Assembly (NCBI RefSeq): GCF_024345975.1
Contig: NZ_JAGQCD010000004.1
Location: 1 to 64,000, forward strand
Direction: 5' to 3'
DNA from: Cyanobium sp. Cruz-8D1
Lineage (GTDB): Bacteria > Cyanobacteriota > Cyanobacteriia > PCC-6307 > Cyanobiaceae
DNA: 64,000 nt
The notes beneath the pieces are model-generated. The model saw only the letters and a list, made by a program, of their open reading frames with translations. It made no database searches and was not told the DNA's origin. The translations under genes and the position numbers were made by a program. How positions within the stretch are numbered: the first letter of the stretch is position 1; each line of letters begins with the position of its first letter. Positions 44,101 through 49,082 of the stretch are shown one piece after another.

Positions 44101-45321
44101 GCAGTTGGTGGCCTGCCACCTGTGCTTTCGGGACTCTCCCTCAGCCCCGATTCCAGCGGCCGTAGCGCCACCCTTGAGCTCCGAGCCGACACCAATGACG
44201 GCAGTGCCGATGCCCTCAACCTCAGCATCGCTAGACGGAACAGCGCCGACACCGTCGCCGTCAGCCAACGCCAACTCGTTTCAATCAACGACTTCAAGCC
44301 AGTTCCAGGCGACCTACCCCCCGCCTACAACCTGCAGAACCTGGATCACGATGGCCGCCCTAATCAACAGGTCCAGACCTCCCTGCTGCTCAACCTAAAA
44401 CCCACGGGCAACGACCCCCTGGTCTCCCTGCTCGGGCCGGAGCTGAACTGGCAAAGCACCGTCCAGCTGCTCAATGGCAACCAGGTGCGCTTCCAGCAGG
44501 ATGCACCGCTCACCAGCTGGCGCGCCGACAGTGGTGCGGGCCTAGTGACCTTTGGGCTGCAATCGGGCTCGAACAACCTCACCTTGATCAGCAATGCCCA
44601 GGGAGGGAGCGCCGGCAGCCTCAACTCCAACAACGCCAACGGGGCGACTAGCTGGCAGACCACCGAGGGCAAGGCCATCGGCAGCCGCTCAATCACAGAC
44701 GGCCTAAACCTCAAAGGCAGCGACTGGACTCCCACCGCCAGCCTTGACGGCGTCTCCCTGGCCCTGCTCAACCTGGCTGTCGATGGCAACCAGGTCACCG
44801 CCACCTTCAGCGGTGGCGTCACGGGCGTGTTCTGGCAAGCCGACGGCAACGCACCCTCGCTCCTGCCTGTCCCAGTCGCCGTTGAGGTGCAGCGCCTGGC
44901 CGGCTTCAACAACAGCCTTGGGTTCTATACCGTGGATTCGATCACCGGTAGGGTCGACGGCCTCAATCCCGGCGATGAGGGTTATCTGCAGAAGGCCCTG
45001 GCCCGCTCCGAGGCGGAGGACCTGCTCATTGATGCCAGCAGCTTGCCCGCCTTCGGGGCTTCAGCCACCTTCAACGCCCTCCCGCTCGACACCCGCGAGC
45101 GCTATGGCGTACTGCTCCTCCAAAATGGCGATCGCTCCGTGATCTTCTCCTCCTTCGCCGCAGCCAACGAGGGTGGGACCACCCAGATGGTCAGCCTCAG
45201 CAACAGCGCCAACAGCCTGGTGCTGGGGATTGAGGACCTGTCGGTGGCGAAAGGGCTAGGCGACAGCGACTTCAACGATTTGATCGTCAAGATCCAGGGT
45301 GTCTCCTTAGGACTGTTCTGA
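29182..45321 (+). CDS. Giant multidomain protein (5379 aa) with FG-GAP, Asp-box, LamG-like, RTX-like and DUF4114 regions
   Basis: A 16.1-kb uninterrupted ORF with a TTG start. There is no signal peptide; Ser, Thr, Asn, Gly and Asp dominate and Cys is almost absent. Approximate residues: 300-700, a non-repetitive, partly hydrophobic Gly/Ala-rich part; 1306-1700, three related GSISG-type modules; 1704-2083, a LamG/concanavalin-like domain (IEFWAQL, DGNWHYIVASF, ASLYVDNQLVAS); 2504-2530 onward, at least nine FG-GAP/VCBS-type Ca2+ loops such as DVNQDGISDLIIAAP and DLNGDGYEDYLDP; Asp-box repeats (RDGGNTW, SDGGQTW) near 3250 and 3632; RTX-like repeats at 4640-4703; a Calx-beta-like stretch near 4857-4970; DUF4114 from ~5250, ending DSDFNDLIVKIQGV. 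This points to a Ca2+-dependent cell-surface or released protein exported by a type I system, comparable in kind to SwmB. No T1SS genes are in the window. Confidence 0.85.
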   Translation: MPYASSIQVVNDANGTAYAFLADNGLIWQCQWNGAAQRWDKGQAVPGAVGGEKLQALALDNLWPTESGGSSGNATTGNNPGIVLAYRVGEGSSAEIVASLGQWGSDGQLGWSAPVQLTDDQVEEQAFSLTQGTGGGFSLVVQKQQAATPVNALLDKLANTPSDRLEAELKAAASGERPDSDLYATQFAIAADPSGGLQLNDLSGGTPKALSAILPPSATASSPPAFSGNTQLSRQQLITQPVQETQSLSAGPMLMLQSSEPTSPAGVSWKWQGGPGKQLSSANGGSLRIGFLVGQNLLRWQLPNQKSLLSLEEDPLDNITSEYTRSSGSVFSHSNSSFLTDSGADFGSFIADDASGFESFVNESRGTFAEILNPPPSELADDIATFTRPRASSLASVGLAPMASGISLFGYRGSDQNPVHVHPLLRGVIGLANVGRGGPTVLSAAKFMIDVGNNDRSKIFKDGLRSRGNGETGWTKVRSGFAVGGGGDLQTIYQYQGKGKPYLVSLQSEESIGADFESTSLRFSDTGGSLMGNSAVSSGWLFEQTLTSAEGGRLPSWLADLGYAGGAAADLEKTALGGAMALGKGYAGKGLNSYSGGVGGAYANKWQRNLQGINAGVGSALAALGPATAITAAVRGGLGTDSELTHGSGLNLFARLTGRWLYKSVLGLQFTVANKLVKFLAGEEKGVGTDNFYASLGLALPLGGSVPLLSYSLSKSWGGDESHQSSDNTPQALAANSSGITGTTTSTDNPSGAYISATSGEAYPFLYAPQSGSNSYFSAATSTAQNNVALLGGQATTLQLLTLQPTAIGAINPANTAGSNALSLYNPGSGLNDGSYANVPILGVTADGDLQTAAKTSFTVQGGSIQASSFQIVSGGSYLALPETQPNSGTYALVLDVYSTGIATPPDPSGNLGNIFAYLPLITLASNSTNPPPLQIQDIQRVSNVSVNPADPPANLLYPQYDPTTQETTAPSATQNSLYTYNNVPVQLFSSTSSTTAIPLLNPGATSADPANSVTATVTLSGGVIQRVALDQPLLVANGAIDTATSLRLSLPDAVVSSLPKGSLPPSFSVVPEALGFNNVVADEQFSAQPDVANAGVFLASGISDALPLTGAMAAWPVQNRVTYVTTNGSGQSNVVYLNGRVKDAQAPTGYATKLVVEPDDLSLLALYKDTSGNDLPVFSAASTPTAITIEGPATSKFGGDTFVAWVEAADPVIPATMSGNGAANFQNFMDALYGNQQINYRINAAGTTGWEGPANLSSLYKPENAVIRHLQAFNVPKASASGGLATLLVWTETSLDAIKDSGFEGWIEGTKLTVTTPGVSLSVGDLVSGIGVGEPASIKAVNSDGTYNLGRSLMLGSAESSVILRAIEPLPTVIKAGWINPNASNFGWNSLLTDASGNSSIQTIPWDQDADVGLTIEDISIASKLLLQADGSIAKSPLITWSQEVRTPYRQSVLNDQPNLYLQFGELQSGISDINIGSVNSTYTSTFASDTGLNFTIAGALPKSQATAVQNVDGTGVLSTGLGSTFASIRQIASNIPASSLAAGSAIARFTGAISGDTLTVSALPAGRLGVGDLLAGPGVLAGTTIQFVGSVDQTTGLGTYRISQRQSLAVTDLQAIEASSQLPLSSFTGSISGSTLSVSDISQGDLAVGDLITGPGIPGGTTIIAVNTFDLDNGTGSFLLNKSFSEAVASSALVASPGVPSNPYTIEFWAQLSDSTFDNPNGAGLVALGQPSDAAVGAPELPEGWLLNASFVVDRVSYQQAAASGLISSIPTSISDPGETLYGWEWGVVATGANTTAMDGNGGSNLYNNALLLNNLVSGSTLAGVTQFLANYGLTPEDLSGIDNSDAATIASVPTTQLEFSNAIDSSTGLPNSSLNTIAVDTSTALLNEGLVTASGGISSELSAMFTALWDFQQATGEAKVNFSLAPDSPNVTTPSSGALPSGLSTESYSGYQLSFALARGTAISVNGSGQLVFDVGQGTSITSEASGTVPADLRDGNWHYIVASFLPTFQTYDADGVTVQLPTNIGTASLYVDNQLVASNTNVFNPYPLINLNDQAQLLANNAKGAIDQLAFYDKALSSAAFSPNLSGDWPTPNAQDALGLLASLGYDIATKTPDPGAIPGAVSKHWEARNVNPNAAAQATYTSSFDASTNSWSQASSLNALLQVDPSLPSYSSGGSLQDGLVIAVPTASWTSSGWQETTSSSTKTDGFFNPANQELTGVTVTLKNLTDTTEASVTIALTPDQVLIGNQSLQSLQPMASDADFNYTVLSNTPAFSLVIPKDQLPADKDDRLKDQYSATYSFNFVEGSNTVTVGTTAAVDVNTSASSLAAMQATGVVSAKTLTRLQDNNKAIATAQVIEQAPLQLKYVDSGVVLKSAETAAGANNPADFTPADSFGQSQVFGSFNDSSGNTNGWLAIAQPFSTNALSDPAGRVWINYTGQSKSGTPSTTTAQAPTTWLNALANSNFSPATPNLPLLGDANNPSSSGGLLIKADPTAGWGQNFGQTMLVADVNQDGISDLIIAAPQANGGGRVVIVDGQWIKTTLTSSGGATTLDLSNPSGVGSYVTVLTPADPASSDDQISVANFGSALAFDGTTLWIGAPNYLRQVGADGTDSLQSLVPIGALYRYSTSATNPNGWDTGTAPALANPILGSAGTTITNNASGAETTAYWGSQFGTAIAVNSSGGIAVSAPGVQASLLYSGTQAVQESANGKKNPSDPYGDGALVRIQLPSSSNNNSVSSTQGVNNPGLIDVGSQSGALSSKESTYMQNLRALQQDPIVGATYANNQAIQTGEVGAVYLFGSSADLTALTTAVTPEAVAAASKGGATFYGALPWNTLGASGFGSSLSFGDFNNTNSNSILAIGAPQTGGSGALYLVDTSQEFINATASQPSWIKSINLAQGNQYLAHLASGLTLYGADSADNFGNGLVDLGDVNDDGYSDLLIQAYNASSGAGNGYVLFGNDQIFPASSAGPNPASGSVASGSIGQLNRADGKPLNIAILTELGYGNIGYTGQGTFSGGDINGNGINDIPLGSGPNGNAYLTWGQPYLEAIDNLQLSKLTSDSGFLLDGLASTNQGSLRSIGDFNGDGYDDFISIRPGNALTNVRIELGANTQEILADAPYNFYTFTVANGTQVLPGGDINGDGMDDIVLFLEQNLSSAADGNSGAGSTTGILYGRSSIDLPLGAGFGFIAPVDPTTSAPLAPLPGLAVEKSAGEVGLTDATASVIAVGNILYAAVKGKGDNTLWFTQSRDGGNTWNNWTELGTVNSGFATSTGPSLAFFENKLYLGFLNLSGTLSLSSWDPASNNLAAWSAPTALSDSSNAAAVFSSAYGPQLLDRGDVLGMVWVDAASGTLKSSGSSMPDGKAGSWTSPTTVLQRLEANDGASFVAISATAAPTATWLGGVPVLAVNDNGRINVYAGVQSGSSLQLTSSFTAPSGGPAISSAPVLTSTPTGLALTYTNANGSISLNRLSFVADDGTPLPGVQFNADGSINTSNADLQWQSTVLNEGNSGLSTSLASTPVSVNGNLLLTNIRNSSSQDDQIWINAVPNLSDASSTTWLNSTIQLPDSSSGWSISQQTGTVNIGTFTPHWTGDNGGLSPSAPAFAELNGVLYAAVVGDDTTTDSNDGLLFWNSSSDGGQTWSSWQQVPNYASNQAPSLAAFDGAIYMGYVGTNAGIFIASLTDPSTNSWTQVQVNNQEGQYIALTSENDELAAYYVGTGTKANLYRTATSNPTSGSGWSNSMLIQYANGDQTASGNLAVTTVPGSGSNSDTTYIAYQGGTPSTPSDTLYLTYSSTQSTGSSSSWNFAELTAQPTTANRGGVSLSNNSAGLLLGYPDKLNDELVYVVQQSANSGSTWSSFTTLEAPTGSSLPSSGTNNSFSLLASANSNAVLVGAINNGTGYNNAINTTIVSELPTSTSLSSSQTQSTLSAVGDLNGDGFADLLVAANNVVVNPSSSSPTLATGLRLISGAATSSQILDNNNPSSSTQNVQLAPWQGLSNSTPVASLSGSGQLTVTSTDSQSGRSQSNSATLSSTAAFTATAGDTATAQQLFQPNAAFTIGKPTAGIPLGELALISTAGFGDLNGDGYEDYLDPTSATVITGANSQSWTLWSIRAAGDVNGNGVDDVLLSLAPQGPAYVPTSAGSPTALQSVLLDGSLFKIDTGSTTFSLNNLRTPLDPYNRGEIYDISSTSTSQYVPLLQNWFDPILNFEPGSLKSSSITNSFNPAGAMSYSPPSVAISPQNETYIFLSGADNFSSSKSNSGLWMAYQQDGIWSQMEIKIGPTATAVEANASSFSPSAAFYEGSLYVAYSDYNGNIWIAYSNGNPEEATSWQQYQVKTSTTESTASSPTLIAEQGRLAMYFPSNNGKNPEYVRYLYSHDPGNQAGSNTNGNWGGSLNTSTGVYSGISGQMDFPLAGTTIPAGPTVTSPIAATTFQGRTVLAFRDYNGSAGYGQIILATQDYSQTTGSAPSPTAGWNFFNTGISNVNGVGLTSDQGLLYLTASGDYADYTPTSTLWSLSPADSNTWNTPTRTNVGGSPSLVSEFTYGVINPFVLNGELKAAWTNSSFDIQVSNLDVSVNVPTQQSLAGYSIDGNIDVNGDGFTDILISDPSDPSEGVDNQYVLFGGDYLNIASQVGTAGNDTLIGTPLADVIYTLSGADEVISNGGADVIYTGSGDDQISITDNAFFRIDAGSGFDKLLLEGGAGLDYDFSEYFAGTKLRNIELISSVDYGSNTLSFDAATVNAINPDRVLFLTPDTSDIIALSSEFQRNRLFDTNYGGALWNAYAAGEQTSPTSDSPALVYVLNPEGATNANWLSTNVTINSAAPSSTSLRAAFAAPLGATDSSSESSIPTTSAVHQSVSFGSTLTLTSYRTKASDGEARFSISSSDTSKPRALLYAISSANSSAEPGRHYTAIAGVAVLAKGESSFDITVPINSEAFSQLRNGTLSLRVEEITYSDQMESIHLLIEPTPAAVGGLPPVLSGLSLSPDSSGRSATLELRADTNDGSADALNLSIARRNSADTVAVSQRQLVSINDFKPVPGDLPPAYNLQNLDHDGRPNQQVQTSLLLNLKPTGNDPLVSLLGPELNWQSTVQLLNGNQVRFQQDAPLTSWRADSGAGLVTFGLQSGSNNLTLISNAQGGSAGSLNSNNANGATSWQTTEGKAIGSRSITDGLNLKGSDWTPTASLDGVSLALLNLAVDGNQVTATFSGGVTGVFWQADGNAPSLLPVPVAVEVQRLAGFNNSLGFYTVDSITGRVDGLNPGDEGYLQKALARSEAEDLLIDASSLPAFGASATFNALPLDTRERYGVLLLQNGDRSVIFSSFAAANEGGTTQMVSLSNSANSLVLGIEDLSVAKGLGDSDFNDLIVKIQGVSLGLF
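33097..34290 (+). repeat. Three GSISG-type modules in the giant protein
   Basis: Copies start near 33097 (GWIEGTKLTVT...VGDLVSGIGV), 33829 (FTGAISGDTLTVS...VGDLLAGPGV) and 34063 (FTGSISGSTLSVS...VGDLITGPGI). Each is ~60-75 residues with the pattern G-x-I-x-G-x-x-L-T/S-V, then V-G-D-L-h-x-G-x-G-h. Copies 2 and 3 are adjacent and most alike; copy 1 is separated by ~180 residues. This short beta module recurs in phage-fibre-like and giant bacterial proteins. Confidence 0.65.
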
Positions 45322-45336
45322 GTAAACGGCCAGGCC

Positions 45337-45819
45337 ATGATCATCCTCGGCATCGATCCCGGTCTGGCCCGCGTTGGCTATGGGGTGATCGATGTGGAGG
45401 GTCGCTCCGCCACAGGCGGCGGCCACCAGCGCCTGCTCGACTGCGGCATGATCCGCACCGAACCTGGCCGCAGCGACGGCGACCGCATGGTGGAGATCGC
45501 CCGCGATCTACGCGTGATCGTGCGCCGCTGGCGGCCCCAGCTGGCGGCGGTGGAGAAGTTTTTCTTCTACCGCTCCAGCACCACCATCGCCGTGGTCCAG
45601 GCCCGGGGGGTGGTGATGATGACCCTGGCCCGCTTCGCCATCCCGGTGGTGGAGTTCCCGCCGATGCAGATCAAGCTGGCGCTGGCGGGATCGGGCCACG
45701 CCGAAAAGGACGAGGTGCTGGCGGCGGTGATGCGGGAACTGGATCTGCAGATCCCCCCCCGTCCCGATGACGCCGCCGACGCCCTGGCGGTGGCCCTGAC
45801 CGGGTGGTTCCAGCGGTGA
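45337..45819 (+). CDS. ruvC: Holliday junction resolvase RuvC
   Basis: A 160-aa endonuclease resolving Holliday junctions with RuvAB. The catalytic acidic residues sit in [14 protein letters not shown] (Asp7), [13 protein letters not shown] (Glu ~71) and [14 protein letters not shown]...[13 protein letters not shown] (C-terminal Asp pair). All are present and the length is normal. It starts at ATG 45337, only 15 bp after the giant gene, and its stop overlaps the cyclo-ligase start. It marks the right border of the accessory segment. Confidence 0.95.
   Translation: MIILGIDPGLARVGYGVIDVEGRSATGGGHQRLLDCGMIRTEPGRSDGDRMVEIARDLRVIVRRWRPQLAAVEKFFFYRSSTTIAVVQARGVVMMTLARFAIPVVEFPPMQIKLALAGSGHAEKDEVLAAVMRELDLQIPPRPDDAADALAVALTGWFQR
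45343..45377 (+). repeat. Right copy of the imperfect 35-bp direct repeat (within ruvC)
   Basis: Matches 27409-27443 at 32 of 35 positions; the three differences are all single substitutions. It encodes [12 protein letters not shown] at the start of intact ruvC. Confidence 0.7.
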
Positions 45820-46436
45820 GTGCAGCCGCCGCCGGTGGGGCCGCCAAGCAGGAGCTGCGTCGCCTGTTCCGCCGGCGGCGGAAGGAGAGCCTGCCGGGCG
45901 CCGCCGCCGGCATCCTGGCGACGGCGCAACGGCACCTGGCCGCCCTGCTGGCTGGGCGCGCTGGGGATCTCGGCCTCTACTGGCCCCTGGGCAGCGAGCC
46001 CGACCTGCGCCCCCTGGCCCAGGCCTGGAGCAGCCGGCTGGCCCTGCCGGCGGTGGCTGGCGCCGGCCTGGTGTACCGGGCCTGGGTTCCGGGCGATCCC
46101 CTGGCCGACGACGCCTGCGGCATTCCGGCGCCGGTCGCGCTGGTAACGGATCAGCGGCACGGCCAGGAGCGATCGCCGGGCGCCATGGCCCTGCTGCTGG
46201 TGCCCGCCCTGGCGGTGGCCCCCTGCGGCCTGCGGCTGGGCTCCGGCGGTGGCTGGTACGACCGGCTGCGGGCCGATCCGCTCTGGGCGGCGGTCCCGGC
46301 GCTGGCGGTGCTCCCCGCCGCCTGCGCAGCGGCGACCCTGCCCCGTGATCCCTGGGACATCCCCTTCGACGGCTGGATCGATGAATGGGACTGCCACCTC
46401 ACCGCAGCGGGGCGGCAGAAGATTGCAAGCTCTTAA
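45816..46436 (+). CDS. 5-formyltetrahydrofolate cyclo-ligase
   Basis: A 206-aa enzyme converting 5-formyl-THF to methenyl-THF with ATP. The basic N-terminus [15 protein letters not shown], the [16 protein letters not shown] segment and the signature [13 protein letters not shown] (G-x-G-x-G-x-YDR) fit the family. The start is GTG 45816, overlapping the ruvC stop. Confidence 0.9.
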   Translation: MSAAAAGGAAKQELRRLFRRRRKESLPGAAAGILATAQRHLAALLAGRAGDLGLYWPLGSEPDLRPLAQAWSSRLALPAVAGAGLVYRAWVPGDPLADDACGIPAPVALVTDQRHGQERSPGAMALLLVPALAVAPCGLRLGSGGGWYDRLRADPLWAAVPALAVLPAACAAATLPRDPWDIPFDGWIDEWDCHLTAAGRQKIASS

Positions 46437-46496
46437 CGAACGCCGTCCTCTCGAGCCAATGGCCGATTGGTTTGCCAGGATCGGCGCAGTGCATCC

Positions 46497-46682
46497 GTGC
46501 CGTCCTTGGATTTGATCCTCTCGTCGCTCCAGAACCGTCCCATGACGGCCGCCGAGCGGGTGATGACCTCCGAGTTTCAGACCCGTGGCGCCTCCAGCGA
46601 CGCCCTCTCGATGATGGTCAGCTCGGTCGCGAGGATGGTTCAGGCGGGCAAAAGCAGCGATAGTCGCTGGAAATCCACCTGA
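46497..46682 (+). CDS. Small conserved-looking hypothetical protein
   Basis: A 61-aa frame from GTG 46497; an ATG at 46572 or thereabouts (MTAAERVM) and a TTG at 46467 are alternatives. The core ERVMTSEFQTRGASSDALSMMVSSVARMVQAGKS is amphipathic and looks like real protein rather than a shadow. I cannot name a family. It lies 60 bp after the cyclo-ligase and 7 bp before the next exported-protein gene. Confidence 0.5.
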   Translation: MPSLDLILSSLQNRPMTAAERVMTSEFQTRGASSDALSMMVSSVARMVQAGKSSDSRWKST

Positions 46683-46689
46683 TTCACGG

Positions 46690-47163
46690 ATGAAGCCCCT
46701 TCTCTTTTCCGGGCTGGTTGGCCTCGTCGGTCTTGGGCTGGCCCCCGCCCAGGTGAGGGCCCATGCCATCGAGAGCAGCCTGGAGCGGCTCACCAGCCTC
46801 ACCGACTCCCTGCGCCTGGAGAGTCAGTTCTCCAGCGGCGAGCCGGCCGGCGATGCCGCCGTCCGCCTGGTCCCCCTCGATGGGGGCAGCCCGATTGAGC
46901 TGGGGCGCACCGACGCCGCTGGAACGATCGTCTTCACCCTGCCGCCCCAGGCCAGCCGCCAGTGGGAAGTGCAAGTGGATGCGGGCCCCGGCCACCGCGA
47001 CTACCTCGAACTGCCCGAGGCCACGGCGACCCCTTCGTTGCCCGCACGGGTGAGCCGATCCCATCCCTACGCTCAAGCGGAGGGTTGGGCCTTCCTGCCT
47101 CCCCTCGGCGTGCTCGCCGTGGCCGGACTGGCCGGGATGCTGAGGCCGCGCCGTCCGTCCTAG
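46690..47163 (+). CDS. Exported or membrane-anchored hypothetical protein
   Basis: A 157-aa protein with a signal peptide ending near AQVRAHA (~25). A beta-sandwich-like middle follows (AAVRLVPLDGGSPIELGRTDAAGTIVFTLP), with a carboxypeptidase-regulatory-like rhythm. The end is a membrane helix plus Arg-rich tail (GVLAVAGLAGMLRPRRPS). The helix-plus-Arg end recalls sorting signals, but no PEP motif is present. The shape also resembles accessory proteins of metal-uptake systems; that is only a suggestion. Confidence 0.55.
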   Translation: MKPLLFSGLVGLVGLGLAPAQVRAHAIESSLERLTSLTDSLRLESQFSSGEPAGDAAVRLVPLDGGSPIELGRTDAAGTIVFTLPPQASRQWEVQVDAGPGHRDYLELPEATATPSLPARVSRSHPYAQAEGWAFLPPLGVLAVAGLAGMLRPRRPS

Positions 47164-47180
47164 TCCCCTCCTTGTCGTCC

Positions 47181-47600
47181 ATGGCCACCGGCAGTCCCGC
47201 TCTCGACCGGATCGTCGAACGGCTGGGGAGCAGCAGCGACCCGCGCCGCCGTTACGAATACGTGCTGTGGCTGGCCAAGAAGCTGGAACCCTTCCCCGAC
47301 GACCTGCGCCTGGACGCCTTCAAGGTCAAGGGGTGCGTCTCCCAGGTGTACGTGGTGGGCCACCTGGAGCAGGGAAAGCTCCACTGGCGCGGCGATTCCG
47401 ATGCCCAGATCACCAAGGGGTTGCTGGCCCTGCTGATCGAGGGGCTGGAGGGCATGACCCCGGAGCAGGCCACCGCTCTCGACCCCGCCTTCATCGCCGC
47501 GACGGGCCTGCAGGCCAGCCTGACGCCCTCGCGGGCCAACGGTTTTCTCAACATCCTGCGCACCATGCAGGCCCAGGCCAGGCAGCTGCAGGCCGGTTGA
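47181..47600 (+). CDS. sufE: SufE-family cysteine desulfurase accessory protein
   Basis: A 139-aa protein. SufE accepts sulfur from SufS on a single Cys for Fe-S cluster assembly. The acceptor loop FKVKGCVSQVYVV carries it (Cys ~52). The N-terminal RRYEYVLWLAKKLEPFPDDLR and C-terminal PSRANGFLNILRTMQAQA are typical. ATG 47181 gives the normal family length. Confidence 0.9.
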   Translation: MATGSPALDRIVERLGSSSDPRRRYEYVLWLAKKLEPFPDDLRLDAFKVKGCVSQVYVVGHLEQGKLHWRGDSDAQITKGLLALLIEGLEGMTPEQATALDPAFIAATGLQASLTPSRANGFLNILRTMQAQARQLQAG

Positions 47601-47633
47601 TTTCTAGGATGGTGGTTTGTGGGGTTGCAGCCC

Positions 47634-48950
47634 ATGACCATCGGCATCGGCTTGCTCGGGCTGGGCACGGTGGGGAGCGGCGTGGCGGCGATCCTGGCCA
47701 GTCCCCAGGGCCGGCATCCCCTGGTCGGCGACCTGGTGCTCGAAAGGGTGGCCGTGCGCGACCTCCACCGCCCCCGCCCGCTGACCCTGCCGCCGGAGCG
47801 CCTCACCACCGACCCTGGGGCGGTCATCGACGATCCGAAGGTGGACATCGTCGTGGAGGTGATGGGGGGCCTGGAGCCGGCCCGCAGCCTGATCCTGCGC
47901 GCCATCGCCGCCGGCAAGCCCGTGGTCACGGCCAACAAGGCGGTGATCGCCCGCTACGGCCAGGAGATCGCCGCCGCCGCCGCCAGGCAGGGCGTTTACG
48001 TGCTGATCGAGGCCGCCGTGGGTGGCGGCATCCCGATCATCGAGCCGATCAAGCAGTCCCTGGGCGGCAATCGCATCCAGCGGGTCAGCGGCATCATCAA
48101 CGGCACCACCAACTACATCCTCAGCCGCATGGCCGACGAGGGGGCCGCCTACGCCGAGGTGCTGGCCGATGCCCAGCGGCTGGGCTATGCCGAGGCCGAT
48201 CCCGCCGCCGATGTGCAGGGGGGAGATGCGGCCGACAAGATCGCCATCCTGGCCGGGCTGGCCTACGGAGGGCCGGTGGAGCGGGCGGGCATCGCCACCG
48301 AAGGCATCGACCGGCTGGAGGCCCGCGATGTGGCCTATGCCGCCCAGCTCGGCTTCGTGGTGAAGCTGCTGGCGGTGGCCGAACGGGTCCAGGACGACGC
48401 CCAAGCCGGGCCACCGGACGGCGTTTGCCTCGACGTGCGCGTGCATCCCACCCTGCTGCCGAAGCACCACCCCCTGGCGGGGGTCCACGGCGTCAACAAC
48501 GCCATCCTGGTGGAAGGCGATCCAGTCGGGCAGGTGATGTTCTTCGGCCCCGGCGCCGGGGCCGGTCCCACCGCCTCGGCGGTGGTGGCCGACATCCTCA
48601 ACATCGCCGGGATCCGCCAGGTGGGCGGTCCCCAGGCCGGCCTGGATCCCCTGCTGGCCGCCAGCAGCTGGCGCCACTGCACCCTGGTCGACGGCTCCCT
48701 GAGCCGGCACCGCAACTACGTCCGCCTCAGTACCCGCGACGAGGCCGGCGTGATCGGCAGCCTCGGCACTTGCTTCGGCAACGCCCAGGTGTCGATCCAG
48801 TCGATCGTGCAGCTGGAGGCCAGGGAGGGGGAGGCGGAGATCGTCGTCATCACCCACGAGGTGAGGGAGGACCGATTCCGCGAGGCCCTGGCCGCGATCG
48901 AAGCCCTTGAGGGGGTGGAGAGGGTGGCCGCCTGCCTGCGGACCCTCTGA
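47634..48950 (+). CDS. hom: Homoserine dehydrogenase
   Basis: A 438-aa NAD(P)-dependent enzyme reducing aspartate semialdehyde to homoserine for Thr and Met synthesis. The nucleotide-binding GLLGLGTVGSGVAAIL, then KPVVTANKAVIARYG, the catalytic region GGGIPIIEPIKQSLGGNRI and SGIINGTTNYILSRM are all present. A C-terminal ACT domain (~350-438, YVRLSTRDEAGVIGSLGTCFG) gives feedback control by threonine. The upstream gap to sufE is 33 bp. Confidence 0.95.
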   Translation: MTIGIGLLGLGTVGSGVAAILASPQGRHPLVGDLVLERVAVRDLHRPRPLTLPPERLTTDPGAVIDDPKVDIVVEVMGGLEPARSLILRAIAAGKPVVTANKAVIARYGQEIAAAAARQGVYVLIEAAVGGGIPIIEPIKQSLGGNRIQRVSGIINGTTNYILSRMADEGAAYAEVLADAQRLGYAEADPAADVQGGDAADKIAILAGLAYGGPVERAGIATEGIDRLEARDVAYAAQLGFVVKLLAVAERVQDDAQAGPPDGVCLDVRVHPTLLPKHHPLAGVHGVNNAILVEGDPVGQVMFFGPGAGAGPTASAVVADILNIAGIRQVGGPQAGLDPLLAASSWRHCTLVDGSLSRHRNYVRLSTRDEAGVIGSLGTCFGNAQVSIQSIVQLEAREGEAEIVVITHEVREDRFREALAAIEALEGVERVAACLRTL

Positions 48951-49082
48951 GCCGGAGCTGAACCGTCGCGCCCCCTGACCACCACCAGCCAGCCCCCCGC
49001 AGGCAGGCCGCTTGAATGGGCCCCACCGGATCGCAAGGTCTTGCCGACGACCAGGGGAAGAACAGCACGCAGGCCGGCCCCC

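Noticed and set aside
27409-45377. The 35-bp direct repeat as an integrase attachment site
   Set aside because: It is conserved ruvC coding sequence in both copies. No integrase or recombinase gene and no tRNA were found, so a site-specific att pair is not supported.
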